Below, piece after piece: positions 52,629 to 62,374 of a stretch of 64,000 bases of DNA (positions are counted from its first letter, which is position 1; the number at the start of each line of letters is the position of its first letter). The position numbers and the translations under genes were made by a program. This stretch comes from Microvirga sp. 17 mud 1-3 (GTDB lineage: Bacteria; Pseudomonadota; Alphaproteobacteria; Rhizobiales; Beijerinckiaceae): contig NZ_CP029481.1 in the NCBI RefSeq assembly GCF_003151255.1, positions 124,001 to 188,000 on the forward strand, in the 5' to 3' direction. Below the pieces are notes generated by a model. That model was not told the DNA's origin, made no database searches, and saw only the letters and a program-made list of their open reading frames with translations.

Positions 52629-52906
52629 TCGATTACCTCGCCGCGCATGAGGAATTTGGCGAGGGCGACGGTTGCCACGAAGCCGAGAAGCCCAATGATT
52701 AATGCTGCTTCGAAGTAAATCATGCTGGCGGTACGGATCCCGAATGTGATCAGCATCAGCATGGCATTCACATAGAGAGTGTCCAACCCGAGAATCCGAT
52801 CCTGGGCGCGAGGCCCTGCAATCAGACGATAGGTGGCGCAGCACATTGCTAGGCCGAGCAAGACCTGAGCGATGGTGATGGCCCCTGTTAGAATGGCAAC
52901 GCTCAT
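52625..52906 (-). CDS. phaF: PhaF/MnhF antiporter subunit F
   Basis: A 93-residue subunit with three helices and the family motif RLIAGPRAQDRILGLDTLYVNA. It overlaps phaE and phaG by four bases each. MrpF-type subunits are needed for assembly and possibly sodium/bile-salt efflux. Confidence 0.94.
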   Translation of the reverse strand: MSVAILTGAITIAQVLLGLAMCCATYRLIAGPRAQDRILGLDTLYVNAMLMLITFGIRTASMIYFEAALIIGLLGFVATVALAKFLMRGEVIE

Positions 52907-53391
52907 TCGAATATCTCCATCAATCGCCGCTCATAGCGGTCCTTAATGAGACGGGTCCATGCTGCCTCGTCGACGAGATCCAATACATGCAGCAGCAGAA
53001 TTCCTTTGGCAGGGTCATAGCTCACCCAAATCGTTCCGGGCGTAGAAGTGATGATGATGGAGAGAATCGCGAGCCCGTGACGATTGCGTAGCTCAAGCGG
53101 AATCGCCAGGAATCCTGCGTGACCGCCGGGTTTCCGGGAGCGTAGAATGATCCAGCCAACTGCGATGTTCGAGCGGAGAATATCGATCAGCACTAGACCT
53201 GCGAGGTGCAAGATTGCGCCCGGGTGGCGGATCTTGGCCTTCTCAGGTCGTAGGGCTGCCATTGCCCATGATGCCAGGACGGCGAGCACGCTTCCCAGCA
53301 CCACGTGGCCCGCCGACACAGTCTGGTTCAGGAGAAGCCAAAGACCGAGCAGCGCGGCGGAAAGCAGAGGATAGGGCAGGAGCCAGTTCAT
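52903..53391 (-). CDS. phaE: PhaE/MnhE antiporter subunit E
   Basis: A 162-residue subunit with MNWLLPYPLLSAALLGLWLLL at the start and the family-type SIIITSTPGTIWVSYD and LHVLDLVDE segments. The start at 53391 overlaps the phaD stop by four bases, which decides it against upstream starts. Confidence 0.93.
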   Translation of the reverse strand: MNWLLPYPLLSAALLGLWLLLNQTVSAGHVVLGSVLAVLASWAMAALRPEKAKIRHPGAILHLAGLVLIDILRSNIAVGWIILRSRKPGGHAGFLAIPLELRNRHGLAILSIIITSTPGTIWVSYDPAKGILLLHVLDLVDEAAWTRLIKDRYERRLMEIFE

Positions 53392-55022
53392 TGATTGCCC
53401 TCTCCTTGCCCTGGCCCGCTCCTTTCCGGCGTCAGCACACCCTTCACATAACCTTGAGGAATGCGGAGGGCCTGTGTCGTCGCCTCCATGTACTGCATTG
53501 TCGGCCCGCCGGCGACGGTAAGGCCAAAGCAAAGGAGCAGGAGGGCAAGCACAGGGATCATTTCGATGACCCGAACTCGAGGAATGCTGTCATCCATGCG
53601 CGCCCAAAAGCTGCTGATGCCGGATCGTGTCATGGCAATCAAGGTCGCCAGACCTGATACGGTCAGGAGGCCCACCATGGTCCAGGTTGTGGCCTGAACG
53701 GCAGGACCCTCCACTTTGAACATTGCGGCCATGATGGCGAACTTGGCGATAAATCCGGAGAGCGGAGGCAGGCCTGAGAGGAGCAGGGCGCAGGCGATGA
53801 AGCTGCCTCCGAGGAGGGCGATGGTCGCCGGGATGGCAATGCCAACTTCATCATTCTGTGGCTCGTCGTCGTCCCCTCCGCCATAAGCCTCCATCGTAAC
53901 GGCAAGTACGTCAGCGCCTGGGTCGCGCAGACGCTCGACCAATTCGATGAGCAGGAAAAGGGCAGCGATCCCCAAAGTGGAACTGACCAGATAAAACAGC
54001 GCAGCGCCGATGACGGTTTCGTTCCCGGTCCCGATGGCCGCGATCAGTGTTCCGGATGAAACCAGAACGCTGCAGCCGGCAAGCCGAGGCAGGGATTGGG
54101 AGGCCAGAATGCCCACCGTGCCAAACACGATGGTTAACATGCCCCCCACGAGTAACCACGTGCCACCAAACCCGGCAAGCGCCCCGGCCTCCGGTCCGAA
54201 TACCAGCGTCCATAGGCGCAGGATGACATAGACGCCGAGCTTGCTCATGATGGCGAACATGGCGGCCGCAGGCGCAGAGGCGGCAGCATAGGTCGTCGGG
54301 AGCCAGAAATTGAGCGGCCATGCACCTGCCTTCATCAGGAAGGCGGTACCTAGGATCGCCGCCGCTGCGGCCACGAGCGAAATCTCCCCAGAAGCGAGCG
54401 CGGGAACCCTAATGGCGAGGTCCGCCATATTGAGTGTGCCGGTAACGCCGTACGCAAGGCTGGCACCGATCAGGAAGAGAAAGGATGCCGTCAGGTTCAC
54501 GGCGATGTAGGCAAGCCCTGCCTTGACCCGGACGATCCCGTCTCCATGGAGAACGAGGCCATAGGACGCGGCGAGCAGCACCTCGAAAAATACGAAGAGG
54601 TTGAAGAGGTCCCCCGTCAGGAAGGCGCCGTTGAGCCCCATAAGCTGGAGCTGGAAGATCGTATGGAACCGGGGCCCTGCGCGATGCCACCGCGCAAGCG
54701 AGAATAGGAGTGATGCAAGGCCCAGCACGCTCGTCAGCACCAGCATCAGCGCGGAAAGGCGGTCCAGCACCAGCACGATGCCGAAGGGTGCTGGCCAATT
54801 ACCGAGTTGGTATACGCTCACGCCAGGACCGCCCGAAGTCGCGGGGGCCAGATCGGCCAGGCGAAGCAGCATGATCGATACGATCAATAAGGCAACCGTC
54901 GTAGAGACACCGATCCCGCCCTTGATGATGCGGCTGCGCTCGTTGAGGAGAAGCATGACGGCCCCGGAGAGCAGGGGCAGCAGAACCGGCACGATGATCA
55001 AATGTTCGGCTAAGCCCTTCAT
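53388..55022 (-). CDS. phaD: PhaD/MnhD antiporter subunit D
   Basis: A 544-residue proton-translocating subunit related to complex I NuoM/N, with about fourteen helices. The conserved proton-path region includes TGDLFNLFVFFEVLLAASY and MKAGAWPLNFWLP with its lysine. It overlaps phaC and phaE. Confidence 0.95.
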   Translation of the reverse strand: MKGLAEHLIIVPVLLPLLSGAVMLLLNERSRIIKGGIGVSTTVALLIVSIMLLRLADLAPATSGGPGVSVYQLGNWPAPFGIVLVLDRLSALMLVLTSVLGLASLLFSLARWHRAGPRFHTIFQLQLMGLNGAFLTGDLFNLFVFFEVLLAASYGLVLHGDGIVRVKAGLAYIAVNLTASFLFLIGASLAYGVTGTLNMADLAIRVPALASGEISLVAAAAAILGTAFLMKAGAWPLNFWLPTTYAAASAPAAAMFAIMSKLGVYVILRLWTLVFGPEAGALAGFGGTWLLVGGMLTIVFGTVGILASQSLPRLAGCSVLVSSGTLIAAIGTGNETVIGAALFYLVSSTLGIAALFLLIELVERLRDPGADVLAVTMEAYGGGDDDEPQNDEVGIAIPATIALLGGSFIACALLLSGLPPLSGFIAKFAIMAAMFKVEGPAVQATTWTMVGLLTVSGLATLIAMTRSGISSFWARMDDSIPRVRVIEMIPVLALLLLCFGLTVAGGPTMQYMEATTQALRIPQGYVKGVLTPERSGPGQGEGNQ

Positions 55023-55366
55023 TACGTATCCTCCCGGCCATCGACATGGTCGGTTCCCGTAAGGCCGCGGGAGGCCAGCAGAACGACGAGAAACAGTGCC
55101 GTCATCGCGAAGCCGATGACGATTGCAGTAAGAACAAGGGCCTGGGGGAGGGGATCAGTGTATAGCGCTGGATCGATGGCCTCGATGTTCGCGATGACCG
55201 GCGGCGCCCCGGTCCGCAGCCGGCCCATCCCGAAGATGAACAGATTAACCGCATAGGATAGCAGGGATAGCCCGATGATGACCTGGAAGGTCCGCGGGCG
55301 CAGCAGGAGCCAGACGCCCGAGGCGGTGAGAATGCCGACCGCAAGTGAGAAAATGAGCTCTGTCAT
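55022..55366 (-). CDS. phaC: PhaC/MnhC antiporter subunit C
   Basis: A 114-residue NuoK-like subunit with three helices and the segment YAVNLFIFGMGRLRTGAPPV followed by DPLPQALVLTAIVIGFA. It overlaps the fused phaAB gene by four bases and shares one base with phaD. Confidence 0.95.
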   Translation of the reverse strand: MTELIFSLAVGILTASGVWLLLRPRTFQVIIGLSLLSYAVNLFIFGMGRLRTGAPPVIANIEAIDPALYTDPLPQALVLTAIVIGFAMTALFLVVLLASRGLTGTDHVDGREDT

Positions 55367-58287
55367 GCTCCTTCCTTCGTTGCGGCAGAAATGCTCGGGC
55401 GGCCGGCTCGCGGGGTTCGGATCGATTGGTGCGCAAGCGCAATCAGGATAAGCACCGTCGCACCGACGACGACGGAGAACACGCCGAGATCAAACAGGAG
55501 AGCCGTGGCGGCCGGAACTTTGCCGATGACGGGGAGGTCCAGATACTGGAAGTACGAGGTGAGGAACGGATAGCCGAAAAGCCAGGCGCCCATACCGGTG
55601 AAGGCGGCGCAGAGCAGACCAAGACCCATCCAGACGATAGGGCGAACCTTCAGGCGCGCCTCTACCCAGCGGGTTCCACCCGCCATGTACTGGAGGATGA
55701 GAGCGATCGACATGGTGACGCCGGCCGCAAAGCCTCCGCCAGGCAGATCATGTCCGCGCAAGAAGAGGTAAACTGCGACCACCCCAATCACCGGAAATAG
55801 CCACTGCATGATCAGTCCCGGTATCGTAAGATAGTCGGCCAACGTATCGCCGACTGTGCGGTCCGGCCTGGCCCAATCGTGGGCATCCTGGATCTGCTGT
55901 TGTTCGGGTGCAGCGGCACTCTCTGGCGCGGGCCGGAACCGGCGCAGGAGGGAGAAGACAGTGATTGCCACTACGGCGAGCACCACGATCTCACCGAAAG
56001 TGTCGAAGCCGCGGAAGTCGACGAGGATGACATTGACGACGTTACGGCCGCCCCCTTCCGCATAGGCATTCTCGACGAAATAGCGCGAGATGGTATCCGG
56101 CAGGGGCCGCGTGAGCATAGCGTAAACGACCAGCATCATGCCTGCACCCGCCGCTACGGCGAGAGCCAAGTCCCGCGCACGGCGTATCCTTGCCTGAAAT
56201 CCCGCGGAAAGGCCTTCGCCAGCGACCTCGATCCGCTTCGGCAGCCAGCGTAGACCGAGAAGGATGAGCACCGTTGTAACGATTTCGACGAGCAGCTGGG
56301 TAATGGCGAGATCTGGCGCTGAAAACCAGACGAAGGTGATACAGGTTACCAGTCCTGCCCCGCCCATCAGGACCATGGCGGCGAGGCGATGGTATTTGGC
56401 CTGATACGCCGCGCCGATGGCGCAAAGGCCTCCGACAATCCACAGCAGGAGAAAGGCAGGATCGAAGGCGGCGCCTGCGTGGGAACCCGCCTCTAGTCCT
56501 TGCCGGTAGAACGGCCAGAGCGCAGCGAGCACTGTGAAGCCCACCAACAGCCGCAGTTGCGGTTGAAGTTTCTGTGTGCCGAACAGTCGTTCCAGCGAGC
56601 GCGCCCATTGCCACGAGAGCGTCACGAGCACACGCTCGAAAATGCGTTGGCCCTTGAGGCGGCGCACCAGAGGCGGGCCCTCGATGCCCTTCGCCAGATA
56701 TCCCTGCAACAGCCAGTATAGAATGACACCGCCCGACAGAGCGAGCACACTCATAAGCAAGGGCTCGTTGAAGCCGTGCCATATCGCGAGGCTGTAGTAG
56801 GGCGTGTCTGGCCCCAACACCGCGCGGACTGCTGTCGAGAGAAATGGCTTGATGGTCATCGCCGGTACGATGCCGACGAGCAGGCACGTCAGGACGAGCA
56901 GCTCAATGGGAAGGCGCATCCAGTGTGGTGGCTCGTGCGGCTTGCGAGGCAGGTCCGTGGCAGGCGGTCCAAAGAACACGCCGTGGATGAATCTCAGAGA
57001 GTAGGCCACGCTGAAGGCACTCGCCACCATGGCGAAGTATGGAAGCGAGTGGTCGAGAAGTGAGTCGATGTGGAACGCAGCGGCTTCGGCGAAGAACATT
57101 TCCTTTGAGAGAAAGCCATTCAACAAAGGAACGCCGGCCATGGCGGCGGCCGCAACCATCGCCAAGGTGGCAGTGATCGGCATGAATCGAAACAGGCCGC
57201 TCAGGCGCCGGATGTCACGGGTGCCGGACTCGTGATCGATAATGCCAGCAGCCATGAACAACGATGCCTTGAAGGTAGCATGGTTCATGGTGTGGAAGAT
57301 CGCCGCAACGGCTGCCAGTGGACTGCCTAGTCCGAGCAGGAGCGTGATGAGGCCGAGATGGCTGATGGTGGAATAGGCCAGCAGTCCCTTCAGGTCCTGC
57401 TGGAAAATAGCCGCATAGGCGCCGAGCAAGAGCGTGCAGAGGCCTGCGGACACTACACAATAGAACCAAGCCTCCGTACCGGATAGGACGGGCCAAAGCA
57501 GTGTAAGCAGGAAAACGCCAGCCTTCACCATCGTGGCAGAGTGAAGATAAGCCGAAACAGGCGTGGGGGCGGCCATGGCATGTGGAAGCCAGAAGTGGAA
57601 CGGGAACTGCGCACTCTTGGTCAAGGCGCCCAGCAGGACCAGGATCAGAGCTGGCAGATAGAGGCTGCTGCTGCGGATTGCGTTCCCGGAAGCCAATACC
57701 TCGTCGAGGTCATAGCTGCCCACGATATGACCAATCAGCAAAACACCGAGGAGCAGGCACAGGCCACCCGTCGCCGTAACCGTCAGCGCCATACGTGCGC
57801 CATCTCGGGCGCTGGCATTGTGATACCAATAGCCGATCAGCAGGAAGGAGAAGAGGCTGGTCAGTTCCCAGAAGAATACCAACTGAACAAGATTTCCGGA
57901 CAGCACAATGCCGAGCATGGCGCCCATAAAGGCGAGCAGGAACGCAAAGAAGCGCGGCACGGGGTCCTCGGGCGACATATAGTAGCGCGCATAGAGAACC
58001 ACGAGAAAGCCAATGCCTGTCACCAGCATGGCAAAGAGCCAGGTGAAGCCGTCCATGCGCAGGCTGAGGTCGAGACCGAGCGTCGGCACCCACTCTATTC
58101 CGACACGCAGGACATGGCCTAGATAAACGCTTGGATACTGCATGGCCGTGACGACGGCGCCGCAAAAGGCCGTGAAGCCGGCCAGAAAGGCTGCGCCATT
58201 CCTGGCATTCTGCCGCAGGAAGGCGGCAACGAGGCTCCCGATGAAGGGAAGCGCGACAATGGCCAGGAGTGGCACACCACTGGGCAT
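55363..58287 (-). CDS. phaAB: PhaAB/MnhA fused antiporter subunit A plus B
   Basis: A 974-residue protein joining the NuoL-like A subunit (residues to about 760) with the MnhB-type B subunit at its C-terminus (near PGLIMQWLFPVIGVVAVYLFL and on). The A part has the catalytic-type EL TSLFSFLLIGYW and TKSAQFPFHFWLPHAMAAPTPVSAYLHSA segments, here quoted only partly. Fused A+B is characteristic of Rhizobiales Pha1-type systems, which in Sinorhizobium are K+/H+ antiporters. It heads the operon, with GGAG upstream of the ATG. Confidence 0.95.
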   Translation of the reverse strand: MPSGVPLLAIVALPFIGSLVAAFLRQNARNGAAFLAGFTAFCGAVVTAMQYPSVYLGHVLRVGIEWVPTLGLDLSLRMDGFTWLFAMLVTGIGFLVVLYARYYMSPEDPVPRFFAFLLAFMGAMLGIVLSGNLVQLVFFWELTSLFSFLLIGYWYHNASARDGARMALTVTATGGLCLLLGVLLIGHIVGSYDLDEVLASGNAIRSSSLYLPALILVLLGALTKSAQFPFHFWLPHAMAAPTPVSAYLHSATMVKAGVFLLTLLWPVLSGTEAWFYCVVSAGLCTLLLGAYAAIFQQDLKGLLAYSTISHLGLITLLLGLGSPLAAVAAIFHTMNHATFKASLFMAAGIIDHESGTRDIRRLSGLFRFMPITATLAMVAAAAMAGVPLLNGFLSKEMFFAEAAAFHIDSLLDHSLPYFAMVASAFSVAYSLRFIHGVFFGPPATDLPRKPHEPPHWMRLPIELLVLTCLLVGIVPAMTIKPFLSTAVRAVLGPDTPYYSLAIWHGFNEPLLMSVLALSGGVILYWLLQGYLAKGIEGPPLVRRLKGQRIFERVLVTLSWQWARSLERLFGTQKLQPQLRLLVGFTVLAALWPFYRQGLEAGSHAGAAFDPAFLLLWIVGGLCAIGAAYQAKYHRLAAMVLMGGAGLVTCITFVWFSAPDLAITQLLVEIVTTVLILLGLRWLPKRIEVAGEGLSAGFQARIRRARDLALAVAAGAGMMLVVYAMLTRPLPDTISRYFVENAYAEGGGRNVVNVILVDFRGFDTFGEIVVLAVVAITVFSLLRRFRPAPESAAAPEQQQIQDAHDWARPDRTVGDTLADYLTIPGLIMQWLFPVIGVVAVYLFLRGHDLPGGGFAAGVTMSIALILQYMAGGTRWVEARLKVRPIVWMGLGLLCAAFTGMGAWLFGYPFLTSYFQYLDLPVIGKVPAATALLFDLGVFSVVVGATVLILIALAHQSIRTPRAGRPSISAATKEGA

Positions 58288-58661
58288 GGGTTAGGCAATC
58301 TCCTTCCGGACGGGAGCGCAGGTGAACTCCAAGAATGGGGCGAACTCGCACAATATGGTTGACAGGCGCGCAGTGAGGCAAGGGCGGACACAATAAATTC
58401 ATGCCCGTTCCTGGTGCCTCATCAAGATAGCAACCGGGGCCCGTTCAAGCGGATGATGAGTTCGAAGGCCCACATTGGTGGGCGGGTCTGCTGCGGGAAT
58501 GGGGCCATTCCAGCCAGAGACAGAACAAACAGGTAGAGCATGGGGCAGGCGGGGTGAAGGCGTATATGCGCCTGGGCATGCTTGCAACGATAGTTGAGGG
58601 CGAGAGGCGCTTTCTGACCCCATACATACCCCCTCGCCGATATAGGCCGCTGTGGAAGCCT
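58288..58661. other. Intergenic region upstream of the pha operon
   Basis: No gene or clear regulatory motif is seen in these 374 bases. It should contain the pha promoter on the minus strand. Confidence 0.45.
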
Positions 58662-59093
58662 TCAGCTAGTTGATTCCGGACGACCCGTTTGACTACGGCT
58701 ATCGGTCGTTGTCCGCTTCTGAACGACGAAGCGGCCTTCCTCGGCCTTATGGAAGTACTGGCTCGCAACCAGCATTCCCTTGGCAGGGCGGATAGGTGGG
58801 ATGCAGATCAGCAGCAGGAAGGGCAATGATGTGAGCATATGCACCCAAAGGGCCGGTTCCCAGGTGAGTTCGACCCACACGGCGAATGCCGCTGCCGGAA
58901 TGCCCATGATGATCATGATGAAGAAGGCCGGGCCGTCTGCAGGATCTGCAAAGGAGAAATCAAGGTCGCAAACTTCACAGCGCCGCGCGAGATTCAGGAA
59001 GCCATCGAACAGGCGGCCCTTCCCGCACTGAGGACAGCGGCATCTCAGGCCGAAGTTGAGAATGGCATCCTTTGCAGTGGGCTTTTTGGTCAT
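58662..59093 (-). CDS. DUF983 family protein
   Basis: A 143-residue protein with a zinc-ribbon-like start, CRCPQCGKGRLF and CEVCDLDF, followed by two helices (about residues 56-73 and 80-100). DUF983 proteins are of unknown function and sometimes lie near cytochrome oxidase genes. Here it is divergent from a MocR regulator and shares its operator half-sites, so it may be the regulated target. Confidence 0.83.
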   Translation of the reverse strand: MTKKPTAKDAILNFGLRCRCPQCGKGRLFDGFLNLARRCEVCDLDFSFADPADGPAFFIMIIMGIPAAAFAVWVELTWEPALWVHMLTSLPFLLLICIPPIRPAKGMLVASQYFHKAEEGRFVVQKRTTTDSRSQTGRPESTS

Positions 59094-59141
59094 GTCGAAT
59101 CCCTTGCCGTGTATGGTCTAGGCTTCTATGAACGTTCAGTT

Positions 59142-59264
59142 TTGTATGGATCGATCACCCATACAATAAAATGTGGTTTCATTGCATGTTAAGATGTAAG
59201 ATGGTCCATCTGCAGAATGGATGGGCTTGGGCAGGCAAAATGTAGGCCTGGATGGCCCATACAA
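59142..59264. promoter_or_regulatory. Candidate MocR operator half-sites
   Basis: TTGTATGG (59142-59149) and CCATACAA (59159-59166) form an inverted repeat over nine bases. A further exact copy of CCATACAA lies at 59257-59264, giving a direct repeat with the second arm 98 bases away. Mixed inverted and direct repeats in a divergent region are typical of MocR-type regulators such as GabR and PdxR. The binding factor is inferred to be the neighbouring protein. Confidence 0.6.
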
Positions 59265-59290
59265 TTGCAAGACAATAAGGTCAAGAATAC

Positions 59291-60670
59291 ATGTTGTCCT
59301 GGACGCCACGGATCGAGAACAGAAGTGGTCCCAAATATCTGGCTATTGCGGAAGCCCTTTTGGCCGACCTGCAGTCTGGCCATCTCAAGCCAGGACAACG
59401 CCTGCCACCTCAGCGCCAGCTCGCGAGGGAGCTTGGGGTGGATCTCACAACGGTAACCCGCGCCTTCAATGAGGCGCGCAAAATGGGGCTGATCGACGCC
59501 AATACAGGCCGCGGTAGCTATATTCGTGAGGAGGTTCCGGGCCAAGCCATCCCGGAGGAATTGCCGGTCGTCGACCTGAGCATGAATATGCCTCCGCAGC
59601 CGCGCGAAGCGAGATTGCGGGAAAGAATCCAGGAAGGGGTCGCCGGCATCCTCAATTCGCCCCAGGGTCTGATGCGTCTTCACTACCAGGAGAGCATCGG
59701 GGCGGGGCTGGATCGTGCGGCTGGGACCCGGTGGCTCGGGTTGCGCCTGGGGCGAGTTTCAACCGACCGCGTGGCAGTGACCGCGGGGGCCCAGACAGCA
59801 CTCTATACCATTATGCGGATTCTGACCGAGCCTGGTGAAGCAATCTGTGCTCCTGATTTCACCTATCCAGGCCTGCGCGCAATCGCCGACCAGCTCAAGG
59901 TGCGGCTGGTGCCGATAGCCATGGATGAAGAGGGACTTGATCCGGCTGCGCTGGAGGAAGCATGCGGACGTGAGAAGCCAAAGGCAGTCTATTGTGTGCC
60001 CACCATTCACAATCCGACCACTGCAACCATGTCGCTCAAGCGGCGCGAGGCGATTGCTGGTGTCGCTCGACGGCACGGGATCGCGATTATTGAAGACGAC
60101 GCCTACGGAATGCTGCCCCGGCAAAGTCACACGCCAATCGCGGCACTGGCTCCAGAGATCGTCTGGCACATTGCCACACTTTCGAAATGCGCAACCCCCG
60201 CCCTGCGGACAGCCTATGTTGTCACGCCGAAACTAGCCGATACACTGCGCCTCGCGGCGGAGATCCGCGCGGCGTGCCTGATGACGCCGCCTCTCATGGT
60301 AGCGCTGGCGTCGAAGTGGATTCTGGACGGTACGCTCGACGCCATCACGGCGGCCATCCGTGAGGAAAGCGCTGCCCGTCAGATTATCGCGCGCAGGGTC
60401 CTGCAAGGGCTTGAATTCCAAGCCCATCCGGAGGGCCATCACCTGTGGCTGGCCCTGCCTGAGCGTTGGCGCCGGGGCGATCTTAATCTCTATGCACGCC
60501 AGTCGGGCCTCGCGCTAGTCCCGAGTGAAGTCTTCGCAGTTGGCTCGACGGTGGAAGCCATTCGAGTGTCTCTCGGTGCAGCACAAAGCCAAGCAGTATT
60601 GGAGCGGGGACTTAGCCTGCTCGCGGCAGTCTTGGCACATGGGCCCAGTACCCTCTCCTCCATCGTCTGA
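59291..60670 (+). CDS. MocR-type regulator: GntR helix-turn-helix fused to PLP aminotransferase domain
   Basis: A 459-residue protein: an N-terminal winged helix (residues to about 75, LPPQRQLARELGVDLTTVTRAF) joined to a fold-type I aminotransferase domain with VPTIHNPTTATMSL and the PLP lysine in IATLSKCATPALRTAYV. MocR regulators sense an amino compound or PLP. It has its own upstream half-site and is divergent from DUF983. Its ligand is unknown. Confidence 0.9.
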   Translation: MLSWTPRIENRSGPKYLAIAEALLADLQSGHLKPGQRLPPQRQLARELGVDLTTVTRAFNEARKMGLIDANTGRGSYIREEVPGQAIPEELPVVDLSMNMPPQPREARLRERIQEGVAGILNSPQGLMRLHYQESIGAGLDRAAGTRWLGLRLGRVSTDRVAVTAGAQTALYTIMRILTEPGEAICAPDFTYPGLRAIADQLKVRLVPIAMDEEGLDPAALEEACGREKPKAVYCVPTIHNPTTATMSLKRREAIAGVARRHGIAIIEDDAYGMLPRQSHTPIAALAPEIVWHIATLSKCATPALRTAYVVTPKLADTLRLAAEIRAACLMTPPLMVALASKWILDGTLDAITAAIREESAARQIIARRVLQGLEFQAHPEGHHLWLALPERWRRGDLNLYARQSGLALVPSEVFAVGSTVEAIRVSLGAAQSQAVLERGLSLLAAVLAHGPSTLSSIV

Positions 60671-61648
60671 CTCTCATGAAGAGTAGACGTAGTAGCGCAC
60701 TGGTTAAAGAGGGCCTCTTGGCTCAATGGGCTAAAACAGCGGACAGACCTTTTGGCCTATACGGGCTGCAAGCACTTCTCCGAAACATCGCTTGGCACGT
60801 TGCCTCAAATGCTCATAGCTGTTGCAGCGAAGTTTCAGTCGCTAGAGAAGCGGCTTGACGTGGAAGCGGATACCATAAATCGGCGCTAATCTGTGCGCCT
60901 GAAAGGTGGGGGCGTTATGTGCTTACACCCCCTCTAAGACCCCGATGTCTCAACGGGCTAGCTGTTTGAAGAATAGCAGGGCCGCGGTCCACTGTAATCA
61001 GCCATTTCAAAACAAGCACTCATCCATAGATTTCAAGAAAGCTCCCCAGTTTGGGGGATGCCACGTCAGGCAAATACTCCGATGGTATGTGCGTCCGGGC
61101 ACTTTCAGACCTGATCAATTGCCTACCGTTTGGTTGACTTGACATCGCTTGCGCATCCGGGAGGCGAACTATGAGGGAGTCTAGAGGCACCGTACAAGCA
61201 AGCGATGAGGCCGTGATAGGCCATGTAAAGGTGATACTGAGAGGACTCGTGGAAAGGTTGAGGGGCCGTAGGCAAGTGGGAACTGAAACAGAGGCTGGTG
61301 AGGAGTCGGAGTCTTGACGGGATCCTCTAAAGCGGAATCTCACGCTTGTTGAAACATGTGCTCGAAGGGTACAAGGCTCTTTAAGTAAATCGTGGACACG
61401 AGGAACGACAGCCGAGGGACCTTCACTAGAAGGGTGTCCTTTGAAGCGCTTGTTCCTCTTCATGTTCTCAGCAGTAAGTTAGAACTATCTGCTATTCCGT
61501 GTCCCAAGCAGACCGCTTTGGAGGCATGCAAACTTAAGGATGGCTTCTCTGTGACTTGCCTCATCCCAATCTCCATTCAGATCTACCTTGACCGTCTCCG
61601 GTACGCCTGTACAGAAGCATAGAAGACCGTGAACTGGATGAGGGGCGG
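60671..61648. other. AT-richer region with little coding signal
   Basis: About 980 bases with no recognisable gene. Composition is clearly less GC-rich than the flanking operons. A frame near 60790-60880 weakly resembles the C-terminal end of a transposase, but I cannot support that call. Only the short frame at 61171 has a good ribosome site. The region may be a decayed insertion or an acquired segment. Confidence 0.4.
61171..61317 (+). CDS. Possible small protein of 48 residues
   Basis: A short open frame beginning MRESRGTVQAS with GGGAGG six bases before the ATG. The centre is amphipathic (VIGHVKVILRGLVERLRGRR) and the tail is acidic (TETEAGEESES). A TTGACT/TTGACA-like promoter element lies just upstream near 61134-61143. 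It uses several rare AGA and ATA codons, unlike its neighbours. No family is recognised. Confidence 0.3.
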   Translation: MRESRGTVQASDEAVIGHVKVILRGLVERLRGRRQVGTETEAGEESES

Positions 61649-62119
61649 ATGAGCAGGAGATTGGGCTTTTGTGCTGCTGCTATTATGATGCTCTCATTGA
61701 ACATACCGCCATTGGTCGCCGCTGAGAGTCATGGATTCACGGTAGACCTATCGTTGTCACCCAAGGCAGCGACTAAGCTCTCGGCGCTCTCGGAGGGCAT
61801 CGTTGTCGCGGCCTTCTTTTCCGGCCTTCCGACTCCTGCAGCCCGCAGAAAGGCAGACGGGGAGGGACATATCTTCCTCGGCAACGAGGAGATCACAGTC
61901 GAAAGCACCGAACGGCTTGTCCAAGTGACAGGAAAAGCCATTCCGCGCAGTCGCCTTGACTGGGTGAGAAATCGCAGGGTCGAGGTTCTTGTCAACGTCT
62001 ACTCGGCGCGCCGCAAGGGGCCGGATAATCTCCTTGATTGTAGCATTTTTGAGGGCTACGTGGCCGCTGCCGCTCAGGCACCGGTCAAGATAGCCTGCAA
62101 GCTTATAGGAGAGGAATGA
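61649..62119 (+). CDS. Small secreted protein of unknown function
   Basis: A 156-residue protein with a signal peptide (about residues 1-25, ending LVAAES) and a mature domain alternating short beta-type stretches (GFTVDLSLSPKAATKLSALS, IVVAAFFSGLP, VEVLVNVYSARR). Two cysteines near the C-terminus could form a disulfide. GAGGGGCGG precedes the ATG. I do not recognise a family. Confidence 0.65.
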   Translation: MSRRLGFCAAAIMMLSLNIPPLVAAESHGFTVDLSLSPKAATKLSALSEGIVVAAFFSGLPTPAARRKADGEGHIFLGNEEITVESTERLVQVTGKAIPRSRLDWVRNRRVEVLVNVYSARRKGPDNLLDCSIFEGYVAAAAQAPVKIACKLIGEE

Positions 62120-62374
62120 AGAGGGAGCGTGCCCGGCAGCTTTGTCTTCGTCCGGCGTTTAGTCAATTTGGGATGTGTTCGCGAGCGTACTGCTCTTCGA
62201 TAACTCCAGGTCGCCGAAAGCTAATGATAGGAGTTGTTCTTACTCGATCATATCAAATGCGACGCGATAAACTATACGCACTCACCACCACATTCGCTCA
62301 CAGTCTACAGGACAGACGCGGTGGTTCTCGGGCGCTGGCCCAGAAGCAGGACAGTAAATTTGTCTCCAGCTATT

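Noticed and set aside
60676..60858. Possible transposase remnant
   Set aside because: One frame weakly recalls the C-terminal helices of IS110-type transposases, but there are no catalytic residues or terminal repeats to support it.
61020..61463. 147-codon minus-strand frame in the AT-richer region
   Set aside because: Ser/Pro/Arg-rich without domain features or ribosome site; it overlaps the better-supported short plus-strand frame.
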